A stretch of 64,000 nt of DNA from Perilla frutescens (taxonomy: Eukaryota; Streptophyta; Magnoliopsida; Lamiales; Lamiaceae): assembly GCA_026008535.1 (NCBI GenBank), contig BRKX01000019.1, positions 26,672,477 through 26,736,476 on the forward strand, given 5' to 3'. Numbering within the stretch: position 1 is the first letter of the stretch; every line of letters begins with the position of its first letter. Position numbers and translations under genes: made by a program. Of the stretch, positions 56,011 to 64,000 are shown one piece after another. Below the pieces are notes generated by a model, which did no database searches, had not been told where the DNA came from, and saw nothing but the letters and a program-made list of their open reading frames with translations.

Positions 56011-57445
56011 TGATAGACTCATATTTTACACTAGTTTTCATGATTTTAAATTGTGCATTTTATTTGGTTTACTCATGTTGTAATCTCAATTTAATTAGAT
56101 TTTACCCATCTCGTTCTTGGAGTTTTGTATGTTTTGTGATTTTTATAGGATTTATCCCAATTTATGTTGTATTTTTAGAAGAGAATAGTTGATGATGTCC
56201 TGGGATCGTACGATGAAGAAGTCGAGTCGAGAAAGGGACGGAAACAACAAAGAAGAAATTTTGTGACCAAATTCACGAGTGCGTCCGTGAGTGGAGCCAT
56301 GTATGAGCTGAGGGCCGAGTCTTTGGAAGCCCGCTACTGAGGCGGGGGTCATCTTCGGAAAATTCACTAGCTAAGTCACGAATATTGGTGCCACGTCGGT
56401 GACATGTGGACTCGCAACCCGAGTCACAAGTGACTGGTCGTGAGCAAGGTCGCGGGTCTTCTAGGCCTGTCCAAATTAAAGCTTGTTTTGGACTTTTCTA
56501 ACTAAGTATAAAAAGAAATTTTGAGCTAAATTTGATCAGAATTTATCATACCATAAAGTTGTGAGTAGAGAAAAACAACAGGGAAAGAATGTAAAGAACG
56601 AGCAAAGAATTCAAGATTGGTCAAGATTAGAGGCAGAATTAGACTTACGAGTTTTATGTACTTCAATATTTTCATCTCAATGTTTCCTTTGTGGATTATT
56701 TTAGTAGTTAATTTTACTATGGAAAAATAAAACTCTAGTATTCTAGGGTTGTTTATGATTTAACTATTCAGTTTATTTAATCTATTTTGTTTTTATGCCT
56801 GTGACTTGGTTGTATTTTGCTTATTCCCGTGTTTATATGTATTGTTTAACTGATCACTAAATAATACAATCTAATGTGTTAATTCATAAATCGAGATATG
56901 AATTTTAACATGTGATCTAGAATAAGTAAATGGCTAATCAATATCACTCGACAGGGTTGCGATTAATTTAGAGAGCAAAGAACCCTATGAGCTATCAGGA
57001 GTTGCATGTTAGATAATTAATAAATACATTATTATTTTAATTTGTGATCTACAACCTAGGCAATTAGAGAGGAAGTTTAGGATAATTAAATGGTGGCTCT
57101 ACCATAATTTAAATCCCAGCATAGGCATAAGAATGAAATGGTTAAATGAATGAAGTAGTTGATGATTAATCAATCTAGAATACGTCTTTTTCTCATTGTT
57201 TGATTCATCTTTGTTTATTTCTGTGGTAGTATTCTATTGTGTTTATTATTTTTAGTTTTTAGATAATTAAGTATCTCAATTATGTTAGGTAGTCTAGATA
57301 ATTGTAGGAAGTTAAATTTAGATAATTAGTAGTTTAATTATTAAGTCCCTATGGATATGACATTATTCATCGCTACACTATAAACCTCATTATGTACTTA
57401 TAATTAAGTTAAAATAAATACTAAACAAATTATTATGCACCCAAG
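56011..57445 (+). repeat. Possible solo LTR of a Ty3/gypsy element
   Basis: Starts TGATAGACTCATATTTTACAC, contains a TATA box TATAAAAA (56507-56514) after a GC-richer U3-like block, and near its end reads AAGTCCCTATGGATATGACA, the kind of wording that closes many plant gypsy LTRs (Tat/Athila type). The exact right edge and a target duplication were not found. The weak ORFs at 56010-56367 inside it are not supported. Confidence 0.35.
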
Positions 57446-58300
57446 TTGTAAATGATTTCGTTAGCTTATAATATTGCTTCATCATCAGCATTATGATAAT
57501 GTATGCTAACGAAGCATTTGGCATGTGCTAACATAATGTATTCACTGTGCTAATGAAAAATTATCATAATACTAGCGTAGTACAGATTTATTAGAGTGTA
57601 TTCAATCTCAATTAGGATTTATTTCATCTCAATTGTGTTTTATTCCATCTAATTATAATTAATAATTATTTTTTTAAATTTAATTTTCCTTTTTTAGTTC
57701 TTAATTGATTATTGATGTTTATTTAATCAAATTATGGTTTACAATGTATGTTGACATAGTATTATCGTTTGTAATGTATGTTGACACAGTATTGTCATAT
57801 GCTAACGTAGTGTATTTACAGTGCTAACGAAATAAAATTATAATGCTAACGTAGTACATATATATTATTATCATGATTTGTTCCAACTCATTAAGGATTA
57901 ATTATCACATCCAATCAAGATTTATTTCATCCAATCATGGTTTCTTCTATTTAGCTAGGTTTAATTTATTAAATTAAATTAAGTTTATAATTATTTTAGA
58001 ATATATTTTTTCTAACAATATTTAAAAACTTCAATTAGCATCACGATAATGATTCGTTAGCATGATGATAATACTTCATTAGCATGACGATCTTATTATC
58101 CAATACTCTGTGATTTTTATAAGAATCACCGTATTACATTAATGCCCTAGCCCACTCGAAAAACTTTTCAAATATTACATAATTATCACCGTCTTTTTAA
58201 TTAAATATGGACCTTTAATTTTTGATAATTGTGTGGTATGTGATGTGATCTTAATTCCCATACTAGAATTGATTTCACATAATCTCTCCTATGTATGTGT
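57446..58300. mobile_element. Degenerate family T1 element, copy 2 (inverted relative to copy 3)
   Basis: The right part (58130-58280: CTTTTCAAATATTACATAAT, then TTGATAATTGTGTGGTATGT) matches the inverse of the left part of copy 3 (58430-58540). The interior carries many copies of GCTAACGAA/TTCGTTAGC. Ends are approximate. A (GT)n microsatellite follows at 58296-58318. Confidence 0.45.
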
Positions 58301-58382
58301 GTGTGTGTGTGTGTGTGTTATATGGCAAATTCTATCCTACCCTTGGGATTCTGTACCCTAGAGTAGAACTACACATACACAT

Positions 58383-59570
58383 ATGATATATATATATAGG
58401 GTGCTTATAGTACAAATCAACCATAGTGTGAGAACTAGGAACCCATCTCACACCATACAATCAATAAAGATCTATTGTCTAGATTTGCTTAAAAGGGGTG
58501 GTGGCAATTCTGTAATATTTGAAAAGATTTTCGCACTGGGGTATTAACATAATTTGGTAATGTTTATAAAAATGTGATGGGTAGTTGATAACAATATCGT
58601 CATGCTAACGAAGTATTACCATCATGCTAACGAAACATTATCGTTATGCTAATAAAAGTTTTCTCATATTGTTAACGAAAAATTAAATTCTAAAGAGTAA
58701 TTATAAATTCTAATGGGATGGAATAAACCATAATTCAGATATAATAAACTTCAATGATCTAAAAAGTAGAATTACATTCTAAAAATTAATTATAAACCTT
58801 AATTGGATAAATAAACCATACTGGCAATATAAATATACAATGCAAGCATAATGATATTGTTTTATCAGCACTGCGAGTAAACTATGTTAGCATATGGCAA
58901 TTCATCATTAGCATAAGGTATAAGTCATAAACGGATGAAGAAAACCCTAATTAATATATTTTAATTTGATGAAATAAATAATATATAATAATCAATTAGT
59001 AACTAGAACATAAAAAATAATTATAAGTCCTAATTAAAATATAATAATCATAGTAGCAATATAAGTACGTGTACTACGTTAACATTATGATAATCATTCA
59101 TTAGCACAATGAATACAATATGTTAGCATATACCAAGATGCTTCGTTAGCATATATTATATAACGCTGACAAACCATTATTAAAAGCTAACGAATACATT
59201 TTCGTGCTAAATACGAGTAAAAATTGTATATTTTGTATTTTTCGCCTATATTATTTGCACAAATATATCCATGACCGATTTTGAATTAAAGGGCATGAAA
59301 AGAGTTTTAATTTGATATATTATTTGTATTGATCCGATTAGAGATGAGTGAGATATGATCGTTAATTTAAAAATTTTGAGATTTTTTTTAAAAAATGATG
59401 ACATCAATTTTTTTATAAGGATTAAACAACTATATCCCTACCTCCTTTTTTTTGCCTTGACTTTGACATTAAATCTAAGTCATTAGATCATCTAGTTGGA
59501 TGGTGTAAGATGAGTTCCTAGTTCCTACACTAGGAAATAGTATATTTTTGATCCATCACTATATATATAT
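58383..59570. mobile_element. Non-autonomous TIR element, family T1 copy 3
   Basis: About 1.19 kb between TA runs. The left end GTGTGAGAACTAGGAACCCA and right end (minus strand) GTGTAGGAACTAGGAACTCA are inverted copies extending through CATCTCACACCAT/CATCTTACACCAT. The interior is AT-rich with many GCTAACGAA-like words and has no coding sequence. The second SIRE-type element abuts its right end at 59571. Confidence 0.6.
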
Positions 59571-60019
59571 TGATGGTCCTGGTGTGAGTCTTAGTTAGTT
59601 TAGAGGGGGTGAATAAACCTTTTAAAATTGATGCGGAATAAATAGGGCCTTCAAAAACTTTTAAAATTGGTTCAGTTTTAGCTTTTAAGCTGACTTTGTT
59701 CATCAGTCTATCTTGGCTTCTCGCTAAGATTGTTAACTAACCCATCTGAGGATGTCTACCAGTCTCCAAAGTTCTCTTCCCCATTTGCAGCTTATCTCAA
59801 GCTTTGAAGAGTTTACTCTGACTGGTCTGATCAGGCAACCTGTAAGCTGGTTGACCATGCTTCTAAATAGTTGTCTCTCATCTCAGCTTGAAGTATTACC
59901 TGGTCATTGTCATTGATTTCCAGCTTATCATAACCTACAGTTTTTCATTAAATCATCACACATATTTTGACATTTCATCAAAACCATCAGTTGGGATTTT
60001 CCCAACAATTTTCCTAACA
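59571..60019 (-). repeat. 3' LTR of the second SIRE-type element
   Basis: 449 bp on the minus strand, from TGTTAGGAAAATTGTTGGGA (60019) to CACCAGGACCATCA (59571). The start and the GGTTTTGATGA-ATGTCAAAAT block match the first element's LTR, as does the CCCCCTCTAAACT end region. The other LTR is outside the window. Confidence 0.75.
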
Positions 60020-60033
60020 ATTTCCCCCATTTT
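60020..60033 (-). promoter_or_regulatory. Polypurine tract of the second SIRE-type element
   Basis: The minus strand reads AAAATGGGGGAAAT directly before TGTTAGG. The same tract in the first element has no T interruption. Confidence 0.78.
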
Positions 60034-60635
60034 GATGATGTCAAAACCAGCTGATTTGATGATGGAAAAACTGTGCAAGGTTTTCATTCATGAATAAGCA
60101 TCTGAACATGTACCAGTTCTGGTAATGAGGCTGGAAGTTAGACTATGTTCAAAAGAACAGTCTTAGATACTGGTAGCTATTCAAAGCTAATATTCATGAG
60201 TATCAATGCTTTGATATAATCATCAGAGCTTTGATAAAAGGATGAGTACCAGAGTAATAGAGCATACATTAATATGTGAGCTCAACGAGTTTTATCTGTA
60301 AGGTATCAGAGTTTTGCTCATTGAAAAATACAACTAAAATGACATTCAGATATCTGAGTACTCGTTTGGTCAACTTAAAAAACTTTAAGAGTTTCAGTTC
60401 TAAACACAGCTCAATCCTGATTATTATGCAGATTTTTTAAATTTTTAGAGCGCATGGAAAGCCTTAAGCTATTCAAAGGGACAAATCAGCATGATCAGAA
60501 TAATTTGTATTATAAACAAAGAGCATATTTTAGAAACTGATTGAGCATAGAAGATGAAGAATTATAGGAAGTAAAAGAGAGAGAATATCAAGACCTGATA
60601 TTTAACTTCCTTCTTCAGTTGGAACTATTCACCAC
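60034..60635 (-). other. 3' non-coding region of the second SIRE-type element
   Basis: No gene. Repeated words such as CTTTGATA and CAGAGCTTTGAT near 60210-60310 parallel the repeats after ORF C in the first element. Confidence 0.45.
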
Positions 60636-62477
60636 TCAGTTCCGTCTTCTTTTGCTCGATTCTCCTTTTTCAAACTTGCAGGGAAAGATGTTGGGTATGC
60701 AGTGGATACCCCATTCTTGTTGTTGTTTCAGTTGAGAATTCCCCCAAGTCCAACAGTATTCTTGAGTTGGGCATTGCTCAAGTTAGACTTCCCCCTCACG
60801 AATAGTTTCCCCTTGATGGGTAGCTTCCCCCTCGTGAGTAGCTTCCCCCTGAGAAGTAGCTTGCCTCTGAAGTTGTACCTCTCTTTGGACTTCTCTTTGG
60901 ATCTCGTCCCAAAGAGTTATATCACCCTGCCAGTAATCATATGCTGGAACATATGGTTTTTCATCATCAACATATCTTTCTCCCTTTTTGGCATCATCTA
61001 AAAGGGCGAGTTGATGGAATTCATAATGAGGCAGTGACAACTGTGGCAAAGGAGAGAAGGAAGTAGCCAGCAAGTTGTTGGTGAAGTGAGGAGCTTGGGG
61101 TGCAGGCATAGAAGCGGACAGCCATGCATAGGACTCCTCTGTCGTCATCATCTGGTCAAGATCTGGGAGAGAGAGTGGATCTTACCGAAGAGAAAAAGCT
61201 GATGGGATTTCCAGAAGTGGCTCGTCCGGAATGGTAATGATGGCATCCTCTTGAAGATGAGTTGTGGACAAGTTGGAGGGCTCATGTTTAGGAAGGGGTG
61301 CATCATGAGGCACCGAGGTTTGAAACCTCTTAATCATAGAATCCATGATTTCTGGGATTGATGGAGGCGTATTGAGTGGATAGTTCATCCAGCTACGGCT
61401 CCATTCACCTTCTTCTATCCAATATGAGTAGCCTTTCTTGTCTGCCATCATTAGCATGGTGGCATCATCCACCTGGTATCTCCAAAGGTGATACTGGAGA
61501 TATCTTCGAAGGTGTTCGAAGGGAAAGGGACCGTGTTCCCTTATTCGACCAAAACAAATCTCCAGTTGTTGGTCAAGGCTTGCATTGAAGCCTTTTTCTA
61601 GAGATTATGGGCCAGCGACATAAGGAGGTTCGCTGGTTGCAGGTGCAGTAGACTCGTCACTTGCAGAAGTGTAGGAGTCACTGTCAGTTAAGAGTTGTCC
61701 TGCGTCAGCTGGAGAATCAGTGTAAAGGAGCGGCTGCTTGCCTTTAGCTGGGCTGTGGTCCTCCATGAGCTGGAGTCTCGACTTCCAAGGGTGGCCATTT
61801 ATATTCTAATGTCGTTGGTGAATGTAGACTCTAGGAAGGAGATCTCATCTGGTGAGAATGTATCCACCAAGTACTGTTCCGAGTTGCTCCGTGATGATAT
61901 GACTGAGTCGATTTGTAAATCCTAACTTGGCTTTGAATGTGCCAGAGGTTAGATCGATCTTAGCATGCTTCACTTGACGGTGAAGCTGTGCCAATATATA
62001 GGATGCCCAATCAGCCTTGCATCCATAGTATATTGCGGCCATAAGATGAGAGGTGGTATTATTGAACTGAGTGTTGGTGATGCTACTCAGAAAGATGTGC
62101 ATCACTATGTCCAAAATTTGGACCATGGTTGGAGAAAGATCGTTCCATAGCTCCAACTTTGAAGGGAACGCTAGTTCAAACACCTTTGGGCCATGGCCGG
62201 GAAGCTGGAACAGTTCGGTTAGCACATGTTTGTTGATGATGATAACATGATCTCGGACAGCAGAAATGATGTTGTGTCCTGAGATTTCCGTGTGATAGTA
62301 GAACTCGGCTACTAGCGGAAGATGCTTCCTTGTGGGTTGTGTTGTCATAAATGACAAGAGCCCTCATGTCTCCAATGAGTGGAAGATCATGCTGGTCTTC
62401 TCACGACCGATTCGAGCTTGAAGAAATGCTCGATCAACGAACTTATCCATTTTGAGCTACTTGATAAGAAGCTCCAT
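60636..62477 (-). pseudogene. Accessory ORF C of the second SIRE-type element, stop-interrupted
   Basis: One minus-strand frame of 614 codons from ATG 62477 (or 62450) to TGA 60638-60636, with several stops (62459, one near 62370, 61847, 61184, 60785 among them) and no frameshift needed to align with ORF C at 17666. Shared blocks include LVAEFYYHTEISGHNIIS, the HVLTELFQLPG region, ADWASYILAQLHRQV, RRYLQYHLWRYQVDDATM, YWIEEGEWSRSWMNYPL and DITLWDEIQREVQ. Near the end it has an extra Gly/Glu-rich heptad-like repeat (QGEATHEGEATHQGET). It finishes in basic GESSKRRRN. No membrane segment. Function unknown. Confidence 0.7.
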
Positions 62478-63111
62478 ATTCATCGACTGGAATGAATAAG
62501 ACATTCTTCGATGATATATGAAGAGAATGAAAGGGGCTATGGATAAGTGAGAAGATAAGGAGAACAAATGAAAAATGTTTTCAGAGAATAGTTATCTCTA
62601 TTGCTGCTCATTTTCATTCATCTTCTCTACTGCTTTTAAAGGCAGTAAGTTTGCATGCATTAAACCAAAGTAACCGAGTGCTTACTGGCTTATCAGCTAA
62701 CTGATTTGAAAGAAATTTAGCTGAATAAATGATGTATGTATCTCAGCCGTCCACTTGGATAATGCATTTTTGATCAAGCGGCTGAGATCTGAGGATTTGA
62801 AAATCTGAGTAGTTGCCATAAATAGCACAATATTTTTCCAGAAGATTTGCTATTTATATACCGCAGAAAATTCATCTCTTTTTACTTTAATGCTAAGTAT
62901 AGAGACTTTAATGGCAACTCAGATGAACAGTAAGCTTATTTTGAAATGTTAATGTTAACTTTTTCAAAAATAAGCTATGAGGAATAGAGAGTAGAGAAGC
63001 TTATCGAAGAGGATTGATCAGACAGCTGATGAGAGACGGGACTTAGAGACTTGAGGCGTCAGTTTCCTGCTGAACTGATGATATCTCCTTTAACTGATTA
63101 AATCAGTCTTG
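62478..63111 (-). promoter_or_regulatory. ORF B-ORF C spacer of the second element with conserved promoter module
   Basis: No gene. The minus strand carries TATATAAATA (62860-62851), then AAATATTGTGCTATTTATGG and CAACTAC, aligned with 17316-17370 of the first element, and further down GCTGAGATACATACATCATT aligned with 17426-17450. An ACTGA/TCAGT-rich stretch lies at 63000-63110. Confidence 0.5.
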
Positions 63112-64000
63112 TTAAGCAGCTGCTGATTGACTTTTTATCAATTTCCTCTTCTTGAGTGGTCTTATGGGACTAGCTTCACTGCTTTCTTTAGAGCTATTAG
63201 ACCGTTTTCTTTTGGAAGCTGAACTGGAGATGTCCTGAGAAGGATCAGTTCCGATTTGAGTATTAGCATGTTGAAGTTGCTGAAGAGCAACTGCTGAGGT
63301 AGTCAGCTTCAAGGAGGTCAGCTCTTTAATTTCTCTACGGGATGAGCTGGACTGATGTATCATCAGTTTGGCAGCTCTAGAGCAAGACTAAGAGGAGTAA
63401 CATATCCTTTGGACAATAGATCTGGAGACGTGGCAATGTATTCATCATCTTTGTCTTTATTCTGTCCAAAATGTTGCCTCCTAGGGGTCACCACTACTTG
63501 AGTATGACAGAGATCTTTGTCTATCTCTTCAATGGTGCCCGCAGCTTGCAGATGTGCCTTTTCAGACTGGACTGGATTAGGATTCAGTTGTAGGCAACAT
63601 AGATCGATTGGAGTGTTGGCAAGCAGGTTTTCAGTTGCAACTCCTTGTGATCTCAAGCTGGCTTGAACATCAGCTAGTGGGGTCTTAGCTAGAATGTTGT
63701 TATCGAGTCGATGCTTCATAATTCGCTGGACTTGCATAATATTTAGAGGAAATAGATTTGAGGCTCCAATCCATTTGATGCTCCAAGTCTCTTGATGTTG
63801 CCAAAAGCTCATACCATGAAAGGCTGTAAGTAAGAAATGTTATTGGATTAACATTGAGTGTCTCCAGTTGTACCAGTAAAAGTACCGGTGCAGCTGTTTG
63901 AACAGCTGATTGTCTTGCTCGGCAACATACGTGAAGTGAGTGAGAAGGAGATTTATTACATCCTTCTGAGCACTCTTGACTTTATATTCGCTACTGTAGA
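63112..64000 (-). pseudogene. Accessory ORF B of the second SIRE-type element, partial and frameshifted
   Basis: Enters from beyond the window. From 64000 down it reads VKSAQKDVINLLLTHFT, QLFKQLHRYFYWYNWRHSM, a stop near 63842, then FHGMSFWQHQETWSIKWIG (63827 on), MQVQRIMKHRLDNN and a variable linker. A frameshift near 63365 precedes a Ser-rich tail ending in PLKKRKLIKSQSAAA with the stop at 63114-63112. It matches ORF B at 15130-16991 block by block, including the basic tail. Confidence 0.68.

Larger units (their letters stand above)
59571..64000 (-). mobile_element. Second SIRE-type element with accessory ORFs, 3' part, runs off window
   Basis: On the minus strand, from the window edge: ORF B (64000-63112), spacer, ORF C (62477-60636), 3' non-coding region, polypurine tract and a short 3' LTR (60019-59571). 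Gene order, motifs and the polypurine tract match the element at 4086-21506, but the LTR is 449 bp rather than about 1.65 kb and lacks the 44-bp array, so it is a related subfamily or has an internal LTR deletion. gag, pol and ORF A would lie beyond 64000. Confidence 0.82.

Noticed and set aside
58296..58318. (GT)n run as a regulatory feature
   Set aside because: Simple microsatellite; nothing around it supports a function.

Overview
This window looks like intergenic, repeat-dense DNA from a eudicot plant nuclear genome. I find no intact host gene, rRNA gene, CRISPR array or operon. Nearly all recognisable coding sequence belongs to retrotransposons or DNA transposons in various states of decay. 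The accessory ORFs of the largest element resemble predicted proteins I recall from Lamiales genomes, so an asterid or Lamiales host is a weak inference. All names below come from motifs read by eye, not from a database search.

Layout. (1) 1-4085 is AT-rich DNA with a Ulp1-like protease remnant on the minus strand and a piece of a TIR element. (2) 4086-21506 is one giant SIRE-type Ty1/copia element of about 17.4 kb. It has LTRs of about 1.65 kb, an iMet-type primer site, one uninterrupted gag-pol frame broken only by stop codons, and three further long ORFs (A, B, C) between pol and the 3' LTR. A, B and C look like diverged copies of one ancestral gene. Each has its own TATA-like box and a basic C-terminal tail. 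(3) 21507-24960 is a minus-strand copia fragment in which one LTR has a polypurine tract on one side and a primer binding site on the other, so it is the shared LTR of a former tandem pair. (4) 25034-26470 holds two small TIR elements, one carrying the 3' end of a LINE. (5) 26550-54298 is a nested stack, dated by target-site duplications. An old copia remnant (copia-B) has a 412-bp 3' LTR. That LTR was hit by a Mutator-type foldback element (28077-29429, 9-bp duplication) and by a CACTA element (29662-54233, TAT duplication) carrying a fragment of the ribosomal protein uL2/RPL8 gene. A second copia (copia-A, 30740-53030, GCTTC duplication) landed in the captured fragment. Copia-A was in turn hit by a Ty3/gypsy element (31820-40760, GAATT), a gypsy-type solo LTR (46254-48865, CATTC) and a solo LTR of its own family (49641-51077, CCTCG). 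(6) 54299-59570 holds small DNA elements, a possible gypsy LTR and a pair of related TIR elements rich in a GCTAACGAA motif. (7) 59571-64000 is the 3' part of a second SIRE-type element on the minus strand, again carrying ORFs C and B and running off the window.

The best candidate for something undescribed is the accessory cassette of the two SIRE-type elements: three related non-envelope ORFs, probably separately transcribed, in an element saturated with the short motif ACTGA/TCAGT. The ORF C promoter module is recognisably conserved between the two copies, although all ORFs seen here are now broken by stops or frameshifts.
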